Of a DNA stretch of 14,262 bases, positions 7,791-14,262 are shown piece by piece (position 1 is the first letter of the stretch; each line of letters starts with the position of its first letter). Made by a program: the position numbers and the translations under genes. The stretch spans positions 1 through 14,262 of the forward strand of contig JAPKAJ010000029.1 of the NCBI GenBank assembly GCA_028825345.1, read 5' to 3'. The notes beneath the pieces were generated by a model. That model had not been told where the DNA came from. It ran no database searches and saw only the letters and a program-made list of their open reading frames with translations. Source of the stretch: Arenicellales bacterium (GTDB taxonomy: Bacteria > Pseudomonadota > Gammaproteobacteria > Arenicellales > UBA868).

Positions 7791-10123
7791 GATTGCGCTC
7801 CCGCGCCTGTTGTCGAGGCTTGTTTGCGTTCGGCCTGTATCGCAAAGAGCAGCGCCTCGGCTGTTGCCGGTGTATCCAGCGCCGGCACAGTGCTATAGCC
7901 ATTGATACTCGAGAGTGCGTCAGACAGTGCCTGGTGAACCGAGATTGCCAGCATGAGCGGCGGCTCACCCACTGCTTTGGAGCGATGAATGGTCGCCTGG
8001 GCGTTTTCACCGGGTGACCACAATCGGATATCCATCCGCCCCGGCCGGTCCGAACAGGTGGGGATCTTATAGGTCGACGGTGCGTGGGTTTTCAGGTGGC
8101 CGGCGTCATCCCACCACAACTCTTCGTTGGTCAGCCAGCCCATGCCCTGAATAAAACCGCCTTCTACCTGACCCAGGTCGATGGCCGGGTTCAGCGAGCG
8201 ACCGGCATCGTGCAGGATATCGACTGCTGTCACCCGGCTCTCGCCGGTCAGGCTATCGACAGCGACTTCGCTGACGGCGGCACCGTAGGCGAAATAATAA
8301 AAGGGACGGCCCTTGGCGGTTTTGCGGTTGTAGTGAATCTTAGGCGTACGGTAAAAGCCGGTGGCTGACAGTTGTACCCGTGCCAGGTAGGCGAGTTCCA
8401 CCAGCTTGGCAAAAGATAGCGTGGTATCGCCGGCGTGCACGGTCGAGTCGCTGAAGCGTATCTGGCCCTCGTCAACTGCAAAGTGCTGCGCGGCAAAGGC
8501 GCTGAGGCGACGTTTCAGAGTTCGTGCAGCATTCAATGCCGCCATCGCATTGAGATCCGCGCCGGATGAGGCCGCAGTCGCTGATGTATTGGGCACCTTA
8601 GCCGTACTGGTCGCGGTGATCTTGACCTGATCTAAGGGCACGGCCAGTGCGTTGGCTACCACCTGTGCAACCTTGATAAAAAGCCCCTGGCCCATTTCAG
8701 TGCCGCCGTGGTTTAGATGAATACTGCCGTCGCGATAGATGTGCACTAGAGCGCCCGCCTGGTTAAACCAGCTGGCAGTAAAGGAGATACCGAATTTGAC
8801 TGGAGTCAATGCCAGGCCGCGCAGCACCTGCGGGTTGTTTGCGTTGGCAGCGCGGATCGCTTCACGGCGCTGCCAGTAATGGCTGCTTGCCTCAAGGTCT
8901 GTGACCAGCTCATCGAGAATAAAGTCGTCAACCGGCATGTGGTAGGGGGTCAAGCTGCGCTCTTTCGCGCCGTAAAAATTACGCTTGCGCACAGTCAGTG
9001 GATCCTGACCGGTGGCCCGCGCTACGGCCTCGATCATGCGTTCGCCGGCGAGCATGCCCTGCGGTCCACCAAAGCCGCGAAAGGCGGTATTGGATACGGT
9101 GTTGGTAAAGCAGCGCTGCGAGCGGATACGCACCGTTGGAAAAAAATAGGCGTTATCCACATGAAACATGGCGCGGTCGTTTACCGGGTCCGACAGATCG
9201 AGAGCGCAGCCACAGCGCGAGGCCAGGGTGGTGTCCACGGCCAGGATGCGGCCATCGGCATCGTGGCCGACTTTCCAGTCGATGCGAAAGTCATGGCGCT
9301 TGCCAGTCATGCGCATATCATCATCGCGATCCAGCCGGCACTTGACCGGACAGGCATTGCGCTGCGCCGCCACGGCGGCGAGCGCCGCCCACTGGCAGGC
9401 CTGACTCTCCTTGCCGCCAAATGCGCCGCCCATGCGCCGGACCTCAACCGTGATTGCGTTGGCCGGTTTGCCCAGCACCTTGGCCAGGTGCTGCTGGATT
9501 TCGCTGGGGTGCTGGGTTGAGCAGTGCACCAGCATGTCGCCGTCTTCCTGGGGGATGGCCAGCGATACCTGGCCTTCAAGATAAAAGTGATCCTGCCCAC
9601 CGCAATACAGCGTGCCAGCGGCAGTGCACGGCGCTGAGTGCATGGCATTTTCCCAGTCACCGCGCTGCATCAGCTGCTCGTCGCTGATGAAGCGCTGGTG
9701 GTGGAGTGCGTCATCAACCGTCAGGATGGGTTTTTCTGAGGCGATGCGTACATTGCCCAGTACAGCGGCTGCACGTGCCGCGCGGTGACTGGTCGCTACT
9801 ACGGCAAAAACCGGTTCGCCGTCAAAGCGCACCTCGCGGTCGGCCAAAACAGGTTCGTCGCCCCGACCTGAGGGGCTGACATCATTATGCCCCGGGATAT
9901 CGTTAGCACAAAAAACATCGATGACCCCGGGGGCGTTGCGCACAGCGCCAAGATCCATGGATTCGATGCGCCCGCAGACGGCTCTGGCGCTACCTACGGC
10001 AAGATGCAAGGTGTTTTGTGGCACCGGGATGTCATCGATAAAGAGCGCTTCACCGGTCGCGTGTTTCAGCGCGCTGTCATGGGCCAGGGCGGCGCCTGGG
10101 CCTTGGGCTAAAGTTTCAGCCAT
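7787..10123 (-). CDS. xdhB: Xanthine dehydrogenase, molybdopterin-binding large subunit
   Basis: A 778-residue molybdenum subunit that oxidises hypoxanthine and xanthine to urate. Family motifs are present: QDHFYLEGQ (177-185, with E183 at the substrate-orienting position), RRMGGAFGGKE (229-239), TAFRGFGGPQ (346-355, with R349 matching the xanthine-specific arginine), GTEMGQG (474-480) and VGEPPLM (719-724 region) with the catalytic base E720. This residue set indicates xanthine dehydrogenase and not aldehyde or CO dehydrogenase. The frame is open much further upstream (to 10504), but the start is set at ATG 10123 because MAETLAQG leads straight into the conserved HDSALKHATGEALFIDD. This start overlaps the xdhA stop by eight bases. 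No separate Shine-Dalgarno is evident, so translation is probably coupled. Confidence 0.95.
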   Translation of the reverse strand: MAETLAQGPGAALAHDSALKHATGEALFIDDIPVPQNTLHLAVGSARAVCGRIESMDLGAVRNAPGVIDVFCANDIPGHNDVSPSGRGDEPVLADREVRFDGEPVFAVVATSHRAARAAAVLGNVRIASEKPILTVDDALHHQRFISDEQLMQRGDWENAMHSAPCTAAGTLYCGGQDHFYLEGQVSLAIPQEDGDMLVHCSTQHPSEIQQHLAKVLGKPANAITVEVRRMGGAFGGKESQACQWAALAAVAAQRNACPVKCRLDRDDDMRMTGKRHDFRIDWKVGHDADGRILAVDTTLASRCGCALDLSDPVNDRAMFHVDNAYFFPTVRIRSQRCFTNTVSNTAFRGFGGPQGMLAGERMIEAVARATGQDPLTVRKRNFYGAKERSLTPYHMPVDDFILDELVTDLEASSHYWQRREAIRAANANNPQVLRGLALTPVKFGISFTASWFNQAGALVHIYRDGSIHLNHGGTEMGQGLFIKVAQVVANALAVPLDQVKITATSTAKVPNTSATAASSGADLNAMAALNAARTLKRRLSAFAAQHFAVDEGQIRFSDSTVHAGDTTLSFAKLVELAYLARVQLSATGFYRTPKIHYNRKTAKGRPFYYFAYGAAVSEVAVDSLTGESRVTAVDILHDAGRSLNPAIDLGQVEGGFIQGMGWLTNEELWWDDAGHLKTHAPSTYKIPTCSDRPGRMDIRLWSPGENAQATIHRSKAVGEPPLMLAISVHQALSDALSSINGYSTVPALDTPATAEALLFAIQAERKQASTTGAGAQS

Positions 10124-11606
10124 GGGCAGACAAAACTGGCGTCGCGCTTGCCGGGTAGAGCAAGTCGGGCGCCTTGCCACTGATGGTACCGAGGTAGCGC
10201 TCCAGCAGACCGTGCGCTGCGCGCATCCGGTAGTCCGCACTGGCGCGTGCGTCGGTGATAGGGGCAAAGTCCTGTTGCAGGGCATTCGCGCCAGGGTCAA
10301 GAGCCGAGCAATCTGCACTTTTTCCAACCAGCGCATTCTCGCACTGGCGCGCGCGCTGCACGGTTCCGGCCATTCCACCAAAGGCAATCCGCGCGCTGGT
10401 GATGATGCCGTTATCGAGTTGCAGATTAAACGCGCCGCATACGGCGCTGATGTCCTGATCGAAACGTTTGGATACCTTCCAGCAGTGAAAAGTTTCATGG
10501 CCATGTGTCGGCACGGCGATCATGCGAATGATTTCTCCGGTCGCCAGATCCTGATTGCCATAGTCGATGAAGAAATCTTCCAGCGCCATGGTGCGTTCGC
10601 CGTTTGGGCCCACCAGGTGCAAGGTTGCGCCCAGCGCGATCAGGGCCGGGGCAAGATCGCCGATGGGCGAGCCGTTGGCGATGTTGCCGCCAAGGGTGGC
10701 CTGAGCGCGGACCTGGCGCGAGCCAAAACGATGCAGCAAGGTTCCAAAGTCTGGCGCAAGATCTTGCAGTGTGTCGAGGCTCTGCGCCAGGGTTACCGCG
10801 GCGCCTATTTGCACCTCCTGGTCGGTTCGATGAATTCGCTTCAGTTCGGCAACCTGGCCCAGGTAAATAATGTGGTCAAATCGCTGGTGCTGTTTGGTGA
10901 TCCAAAGGCCAACGTCGGTAGCGCCGGCAATCAGTTGCGCCTGTGGCAGGGCTCGCATCAGATCAGCCAGGCCTGCAAGGCTGATCGGCGCGGCAAAAAT
11001 ATTGGCCACACCCTTTGTTTGCAGATAGGTATCGTCGCTCGCCCATTTACCCAGTGTTTCAATTCCCAGCGCCTGCAGTGACCGGCAATGATCGGGAATG
11101 GGCTGTGCAAGGGCTTGTTGCGCGGCAGTGATGATCGGGCCGTATCCAGTGCATCGACACAGGTTGCCCGCAAGAGCATCGTTCAGGGTTTCGCGATCGA
11201 GCGAAAACTCATCGGTATCACAAGCATAATGCAGCGCGGCCAGACTCATCACGATACCCGGGGTACAAAAGCCGCATTGGGAGCCATGGGCTTTGGCCAT
11301 CTCGATCTGAACTGGGTGAGGTTGTGGATCAGCCAAGTGCTCGACGGTAAGTATCTGGGTGCTATCGACTGTACCGAGCGGAATAATGCAGGCGTTAACA
11401 GGCTGGTAATACAGCTGGTTATTTTCCATGCGACCCAACAATACCGTGCAGGCGCCGCAGTCCCCTTCGGCGCAGCCTTCTTTGGTGCCGGTCAGCCCCT
11501 GGTTGAGCCGCAGGAAATCCAGCAGTGTTTGCTGCCCATCGAAGGCATCCAGTGCAATTTCCTGGTCGCCAAGCAGACAGCGGAATGCAGATCGTGCGGT
11601 TGCCAT
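10116..11606 (-). CDS. xdhA: Xanthine dehydrogenase, iron-sulfur/FAD small subunit
   Basis: A 496-residue electron-transfer subunit combining, in order, a plant-type [2Fe-2S] domain (C45, C50, C53, C73), an all-helical second [2Fe-2S] domain (CGFC at 111-114 and CRC at 150-152), a VAO/PCMH-type FAD domain (LIAGATDVGLW at 225-235, TLGGNIANGSPIGD at 304-317) and a CO-dehydrogenase-flavoprotein C-terminal domain. Electrons pass from the Mo centre on XdhB through these clusters to FAD and then normally to NAD+. Length and order match the bacterial XdhA of two-subunit enzymes. It lies 20 bases after uraH with only a weak ribosome site, and its end overlaps xdhB by eight bases. Confidence 0.95.
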   Translation of the reverse strand: MATARSAFRCLLGDQEIALDAFDGQQTLLDFLRLNQGLTGTKEGCAEGDCGACTVLLGRMENNQLYYQPVNACIIPLGTVDSTQILTVEHLADPQPHPVQIEMAKAHGSQCGFCTPGIVMSLAALHYACDTDEFSLDRETLNDALAGNLCRCTGYGPIITAAQQALAQPIPDHCRSLQALGIETLGKWASDDTYLQTKGVANIFAAPISLAGLADLMRALPQAQLIAGATDVGLWITKQHQRFDHIIYLGQVAELKRIHRTDQEVQIGAAVTLAQSLDTLQDLAPDFGTLLHRFGSRQVRAQATLGGNIANGSPIGDLAPALIALGATLHLVGPNGERTMALEDFFIDYGNQDLATGEIIRMIAVPTHGHETFHCWKVSKRFDQDISAVCGAFNLQLDNGIITSARIAFGGMAGTVQRARQCENALVGKSADCSALDPGANALQQDFAPITDARASADYRMRAAHGLLERYLGTISGKAPDLLYPASATPVLSAHG

Positions 11607-11626
11607 AGGCCGTTCGGGCAGACCCG

Positions 11627-11977
11627 TCAGCTGCCGCGGTAGGTGCTGTAGCCGTAAGGGGAAACCAGTAGCGGCACGTGGTAGTTGGCCTGCGCTTGGG
11701 CAATGCCGAAGCGGATGACTACCGTATCCAGAAAAGCTGGATCCGTCAGCTCAACACCACGCTTGCGGAAATACCCCCCCGCGTCAAAATGAAATTCGTA
11801 GATTGCGCAGTTAAAGGCCGTACCTTCCAGCACGGGCCCATCGTTGCGCCCATCGGCGTTGGTGCGCCCCCGGCAAATCTCGGTGCGCGGATCGTCGATA
11901 CGATAAAGTATCCAGCTCATGCCGGCGGCGGGTTGGCCGGCGGCCGTATCCAGAACATGGGTAGTGAGTTTGCCCAT
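11627..11977 (-). CDS. uraH: 5-hydroxyisourate hydrolase (transthyretin-like protein)
   Basis: A 116-residue HIUase that opens 5-hydroxyisourate to OHCU, the step after urate oxidation. The N-terminal signature LTTHVLDTAAGQPA carries the catalytic His (H7). TNADGR supplies R44, YHVPLL supplies H100, and the protein ends in the diagnostic tetrapeptide YRGS. No signal peptide is seen, so it acts in the cytoplasm. It is the first gene of the long minus-strand operon, with a strong AAGGAGGAG ribosome site ahead and a 239-base divergent region upstream. Its pathway partner uraD is in the opposite, plus-strand operon. The preceding enzyme, a uricase, is not in the window. Confidence 0.94.
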   Translation of the reverse strand: MGKLTTHVLDTAAGQPAAGMSWILYRIDDPRTEICRGRTNADGRNDGPVLEGTAFNCAIYEFHFDAGGYFRKRGVELTDPAFLDTVVIRFGIAQAQANYHVPLLVSPYGYSTYRGS

Positions 11978-11980
11978 GGA

Positions 11981-11989
11981 CTCCTCCTT
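11981..11989 (-). promoter_or_regulatory. Strong ribosome binding site of uraH
   Basis: On the minus strand AAGGAGGAG precedes the ATG at 11977 by a few bases (GAAGGAGGAGTCCATG). It is near-consensus Shine-Dalgarno and confirms the uraH start. Confidence 0.8.
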
Positions 11990-12043
11990 CGGTGGCGGTT
12001 GGGGCGAAGAATAGCGGCTCAGGACCCCCGCCGTGGGTGGTGG

Positions 12044-12059
12044 GTGTGCCGTGGCACAC
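12044..12059. promoter_or_regulatory. Perfect 16-bp palindrome, candidate operator
   Basis: GTGTGCC-GT-GGCACAC is a perfect 7+7 inverted repeat around two central bases, 67 bases upstream of the uraH start and downstream of the candidate uraH promoter. The short centre favours a site for a dimeric repressor over an RNA hairpin. No second copy was noticed elsewhere in the window. The regulator is not encoded here, so the role is inferred from symmetry and position only. Confidence 0.45.
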
Positions 12060-12091
12060 GATGCAGTGTCACATAGAGGAGCACTATCGTC

Positions 12092-12119
12092 AGTATCTGT
12101 TCGCCTTAAACACTTTCAA
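12092..12119 (-). promoter_or_regulatory. Candidate sigma-70 promoter for uraH-xdhABC-guaD-importer operon
   Basis: Reading the minus strand, TTGAAA (12119-12114) is followed after 16 bases by GATACT (12097-12092). The first hexamer matches the -35 consensus at five of six bases and the second matches the -10 at four of six. Transcription would start near 12085, giving a leader of about 110 bases that contains the 12044-12059 palindrome. Confidence 0.4.
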
Positions 12120-12134
12120 ACTAAATTTGATAAT
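12106..12134 (+). promoter_or_regulatory. Candidate promoter for puuE-uraD-allantoicase operon
   Basis: GATAAT (12129-12134) matches the -10 consensus at five of six bases. TTAAAC (12106-12111) lies 17 bases upstream as a weak -35 (three of six). An alternative -10, TAATAT at 12163-12168, lacks a good partner. The site overlaps the candidate uraH promoter on the other strand, so the two could not be occupied by polymerase at once. Confidence 0.3.
12116..12130. promoter_or_regulatory. Inverted repeat TCAAA-N5-TTTGA between the divergent promoters
   Basis: TCAAA (12116-12120) and TTTGA (12126-12130) form a 5+5 inverted repeat around CTAAA. It covers part of the uraH -35 and touches the puuE -10, a position from which one bound regulator could affect both directions. 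Short AT-rich repeats also occur by chance. Confidence 0.3.
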
Positions 12135-12196
12135 AACGTGAAATCTTCTTCAAAGTCTCAGTTAATATTCCCGACACAACAGATTTAAGGCACAAG

Positions 12197-12220
12197 ATGG
12201 TTCGCCGGAACAACACATGA
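12197..12220 (+). CDS. Possible 7-codon leader ORF overlapping the puuE start
   Basis: ATG at 12197 opens a frame encoding MVRRNNT and ends in a TGA (12218-12220) that overlaps the puuE start as ATGA. AAGG lies six bases before it (12187-12190), a better-placed ribosome site than the weak GGAA before puuE itself. It would couple puuE translation to the leader in the same way as the later ATGA junctions. No protein evidence is possible at this size, so it may be chance. Confidence 0.3.
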   Translation: MVRRNNT

Positions 12221-13137
12221 ACGGACAGCCCACATATCCCCGCGATCTGATCGGTTACGGCCGCACCCCGCCCCAGGCCGATTGGCCAGGTGGTGCACAG
12301 ATTGCGTTACAGTTCGTGGTCAACTATGAAGAAGGCGCAGAGAACTGCGTGCTGCATGGGGACGAGGCTTCCGAGGCTTTTCTTTCAGAGATCGTTGGGG
12401 CATCACCATGGCCCGGCCAAAGACACCCCAGCATGGAATCGATTTATGAATATGGATCGCGGGTTGGGGTATGGCGTCTTTTTGATCTGTTTGCCCGCTA
12501 CGAGATTCCTATTACGGTGTTTGGTGTGGCTATGGCTCTTGAGCGTAATCCGGCGGTCGCTGAAGCCGCTATGGCAGCGGGCTACGAGATCTGCTCGCAT
12601 GGCTACCGCTGGATCGATTACCGCAACGTACCCGAGGACATTGAGCGTGAGCACTTGCACCGAGCGATCGAGATCATCAGTCAACTAACCGGTGAGCGCC
12701 CTCTTGGCTGGTATACCGGGCGCACCAGCGAGAGGACACGTGCGCTGGTAGCAGCCGAAGGCGGGTTTCTTTATGACGCAGATGATTACAACGATGACCT
12801 GCCGTTTTGGACCCGCGTCGATGACCAGGCTCACCTGGTTGTGCCCTATACGCTGGATAATAACGATATGCGTTTCGCCAGTCCCCAGGGCTTTAACAGT
12901 GGTGAGCAGTTCTATACTTATCTGCGCGATGCCTTCGATACACTGTATGCGGAAGGGCAGACCACCGCGCGAATGATGTCCGTGGGATTGCACTGTCGTT
13001 TAATCGGACGGCCGGGCAGGCTCGCAGCACTTGCCCGGTTTATCGAGTACACCCGGCGCTTTGATAAGGTGTGGTATTGCCGGCGCATCGACGTGGCCCG
13101 TCACTGGCGGGCAAAGTTTCCCGCGGATATTCAATGA
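12217..13137 (+). CDS. puuE: Allantoinase, PuuE type (polysaccharide-deacetylase fold)
   Basis: A 306-residue enzyme that hydrolyses allantoin to allantoate. It is of the metal-independent PuuE kind (NodB/polysaccharide-deacetylase fold), not the metal-dependent AllB amidohydrolase. Typical segments are YPRDLIGYGRTPPQADWPGG at the N-terminus, VVNYEEGAE (34-42), YEYGSRVGVWRL, GYEICSHGYRWIDY (122-135, with H128 of the NodB motif), GWYTGRTSERTR (164-175) and GLHCRLIGRPGR (257-268). The length equals that of characterised Pseudomonas PuuE within a few residues. The ATG at 12217 precedes the conserved N-terminus; its own ribosome site is weak. It starts the plus-strand operon and joins uraD by an ATGA overlap. 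Confidence 0.94.
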   Translation: MNGQPTYPRDLIGYGRTPPQADWPGGAQIALQFVVNYEEGAENCVLHGDEASEAFLSEIVGASPWPGQRHPSMESIYEYGSRVGVWRLFDLFARYEIPITVFGVAMALERNPAVAEAAMAAGYEICSHGYRWIDYRNVPEDIEREHLHRAIEIISQLTGERPLGWYTGRTSERTRALVAAEGGFLYDADDYNDDLPFWTRVDDQAHLVVPYTLDNNDMRFASPQGFNSGEQFYTYLRDAFDTLYAEGQTTARMMSVGLHCRLIGRPGRLAALARFIEYTRRFDKVWYCRRIDVARHWRAKFPADIQ

Positions 13138-13664
13138 CAGTCGTTCCCAGCCAGATGGGCCGACACGCCTTTGTTGCCCGATTTGGCGGTGTCTATGAGC
13201 AGTCGCCGTGGATCGCAGAGCAGGTTTTTGATACCGGAATCACGCGGTTGGCCGATAGCGCACTGGGCTTGTCACAAGCCATGGTTGATATCGTCGAGCA
13301 GGCCGGTCGCGAGCCACAACTCGCACTACTTTGTGCTCACCCGGACCTTGCCGGGCGCCTGGCGGTGTCTGGCGAATTAACCAGCGCTTCGTTGGCTGAG
13401 CAGTCGGCTGCCGGTCTGGATCGGTGCACAAGCGAGCAGTACGGTGCATTCATGGGCTTGAACGAGCGTTACACCCGCAGGTTCGGCTTTCCCTTTATCC
13501 TCGCTGTGCGGGGCTATCACCGCGATGAAATACTTGAGTGTTTCCAAAGGCGGGTGGACAACGATGTAGATGTAGAGTTTGATGAAGCCCTGGAGCAGGT
13601 ACACCGGATTGCCCGGCTCCGACTGGAGGCACTTTTCACCCAAGGGGATTTATCCCAGACATGA
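13134..13664 (+). CDS. uraD: OHCU decarboxylase
   Basis: A 176-residue 2-oxo-4-hydroxy-4-carboxy-5-ureidoimidazoline decarboxylase that forms S-allantoin from the UraH product, preventing racemic spontaneous decay. Diagnostic motifs are AHPDLAG (catalytic H69), SLAEQSAAGL (E89, Q90), LNERYTRRFGFPFILAVRG (109-127) and a C-terminal RLRLEALF helix with the substrate-binding arginine region. The frame is open farther upstream to 13071, but ATG 13134 gives the normal family N-terminus and overlaps the puuE stop as ATGA. The stop overlaps the allantoicase start the same way. UraH and UraD catalyse consecutive steps but are in opposite operons here. Confidence 0.94.
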   Translation: MTVVPSQMGRHAFVARFGGVYEQSPWIAEQVFDTGITRLADSALGLSQAMVDIVEQAGREPQLALLCAHPDLAGRLAVSGELTSASLAEQSAAGLDRCTSEQYGAFMGLNERYTRRFGFPFILAVRGYHRDEILECFQRRVDNDVDVEFDEALEQVHRIARLRLEALFTQGDLSQT

Positions 13665-14262
13665 GCCAAGCAACCGATATTCCTGAATTTGCCCGCCACC
13701 TGGTGAACCTGGCGTCACCACGGCTGGGCGCCGAGGCCCTTGAGACCAGTGATGATTTTTTTGCGCCCAAGGAGCGGTTACTGCAAGACAGCGAACCGGT
13801 CTTTATTGCGGGCAAGTTTGACGATCACGGTAAATGGATGGACGGCTGGGAAAGCCGGCGCCGGCGTGGCGGCGGCCATGATCATGTGGTAGTACGCCTT
13901 GGGACCCGTGGGATCGTACGTGGCGTAGATATCGATACCCGGCATTTCACCGGCAACTATCCCCCACAGGCTTCACTTCAAGCCGCTGACAGTGATCATG
14001 ACACGCCGGTCGATGAGCTTAACTGGCGTGAATTGCATGGCCGCACCGACCTCGGTCCTAACAGCCATCACTACTGCGCGGTAGCCGATGCCCAGCCGGT
14101 CAGTCACCTGCGCTTAAATATTTTTCCTGACGGCGGGGTTGCGAGGCTGCGGGTCTATGGCGAACCATTGGCGGCCAGTTTAGGTGCTGATCCGGGCCAA
14201 GTGCTGGAGCTCTCGGCGATTGCCAACGGCGGGCGTATTGCCGGCTTTAACGATGCACACTA
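13661..14262 (+). CDS. alc: Allantoicase, N-terminal 200 codons (cut by window end)
   Basis: The frame runs open from ATG 13661 to the window end, with 200 codons plus two bases visible. Allantoicase splits allantoate into ureidoglycolate and urea. The family's jelly-roll repeat is recognisable in order: PRLGAEALETSDDFFAPKER (20-39), GKWMDGWESRRRR (57-69), VRGVDIDTRHFTGNYPP (86-102), then LRLNIFPDGGVARLRVYG (150-167). A second repeat begins at ANGGRIAGFNDAHY. The complete family is about 330-340 residues, so roughly 60 percent is present. It starts on an ATGA overlap with uraD; AAGGGG lies about 13 bases upstream, inside a short GGGAT-TT-ATCCC repeat. Urea release implies a urease or urea carboxylase elsewhere. 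Confidence 0.93.
   Translation, partial: MSQATDIPEFARHLVNLASPRLGAEALETSDDFFAPKERLLQDSEPVFIAGKFDDHGKWMDGWESRRRRGGGHDHVVVRLGTRGIVRGVDIDTRHFTGNYPPQASLQAADSDHDTPVDELNWRELHGRTDLGPNSHHYCAVADAQPVSHLRLNIFPDGGVARLRVYGEPLAASLGADPGQVLELSAIANGGRIAGFNDAH

Larger units (their letters stand above)
11978..12216. promoter_or_regulatory. Divergent control region between uraH and puuE
   Basis: This 239-base noncoding stretch separates the two operons. Its puuE-proximal half (about 12085-12190) is AT-rich and holds candidate promoters for both directions plus an inverted repeat between them. Its uraH-proximal half is GC-rich, with the palindrome at 12044-12059 and the uraH ribosome site. No riboswitch-like fold was recognised. 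The arrangement suggests both halves of the pathway respond to the same signal. Confidence 0.7.

Noticed and set aside
10124..10504. 127-codon upstream extension of the xdhB frame, giving a 905-residue protein
   Set aside because: The extension lies inside xdhA in another frame, is rich in Arg, Ser, Cys and Pro like a shadow frame, and resembles nothing. The XdhB family begins at the MAETLAQG start.
9921..11081. Long plus-strand frame (386 codons) antisense to xdhB and xdhA
   Set aside because: It is a shadow of two strongly conserved genes in a GC-rich region, with low-complexity composition and no recognisable domain. The same holds for long antisense frames at 471-1049, 4927-5502 and 8879-9520.
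12045..12058. CRP site TGTG...CACA
   Set aside because: The half-sites are separated by 6 bases; a CRP site needs 8 between TGTG and CACA.
12052..12065. Sigma-54-like promoter TGGCAC...TGCA
   Set aside because: The conserved GG and GC are 10 bases apart instead of the required 12, and the sequence is part of the 12044-12059 palindrome.
13071..13133. Upstream start for uraD inside puuE
   Set aside because: The extension has no family match; the ATGA junction at 13134 gives the normal UraD N-terminus.
1..14262. A novel defence, mobile or otherwise undescribed system
   Set aside because: Every complete gene falls in a known purine-catabolism, cofactor-maturation or ABC-importer family. No repeats, integrase, transposase or unexplained large gene was found.

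Overview
The window is one purine-catabolism locus from a Gram-negative bacterium. Protein similarities (a Pseudomonas-type 8-oxoguanine deaminase, PuuE-type allantoinase, two-subunit XdhAB plus XdhC) suggest a gammaproteobacterium, perhaps environmental or marine. This placement is inference; no rRNA or other phylogenetic marker is present. Genes are densely packed, moderately GC-rich, and mostly joined by ATGA/GTGA overlaps. No mobile element, CRISPR array, tRNA or rRNA was seen.

Layout. Positions 3-173 (+) may hold the tail of a gene entering from the left, converging on the next one. From about 12119 down to 162 the minus strand carries, in transcription order: uraH (5-hydroxyisourate hydrolase), xdhA, xdhB, xdhC (xanthine dehydrogenase and its cofactor-insertion factor), guaD (guanine deaminase), an ABC importer (ATPase, two permeases, BMP-type binding protein), a clear intrinsic terminator (1546-1575), and an 8-oxoguanine deaminase gene. 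From 12217 rightward the plus strand carries puuE (allantoinase), uraD (OHCU decarboxylase) and the first 200 codons of an allantoicase gene, cut by the window end. The 239-bp divergent region (11978-12216) holds overlapping candidate promoters, two inverted repeats and a possible 7-codon leader ORF.

How the genes work together. The BMP-type importer would bring in a purine base or nucleoside. GuaD turns guanine into xanthine and XdhAB oxidises xanthine (and hypoxanthine) to urate. The amidohydrolase turns 8-oxoguanine directly into urate, bypassing XDH. UraH and UraD convert 5-hydroxyisourate to OHCU and then S-allantoin. PuuE opens allantoin to allantoate, and allantoicase releases urea and ureidoglycolate. 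The one missing step up to ureidoglycolate is urate oxidation to 5-hydroxyisourate: no uricase of any known type is visible, and no regulator is visible either. Both may lie just outside the window.

Every complete gene falls in a known family. The points most worth a second look are the placement of the 8-oxoguanine deaminase behind a terminator, the compact divergent control region, the missing uricase, and the unassigned substrate of the importer.
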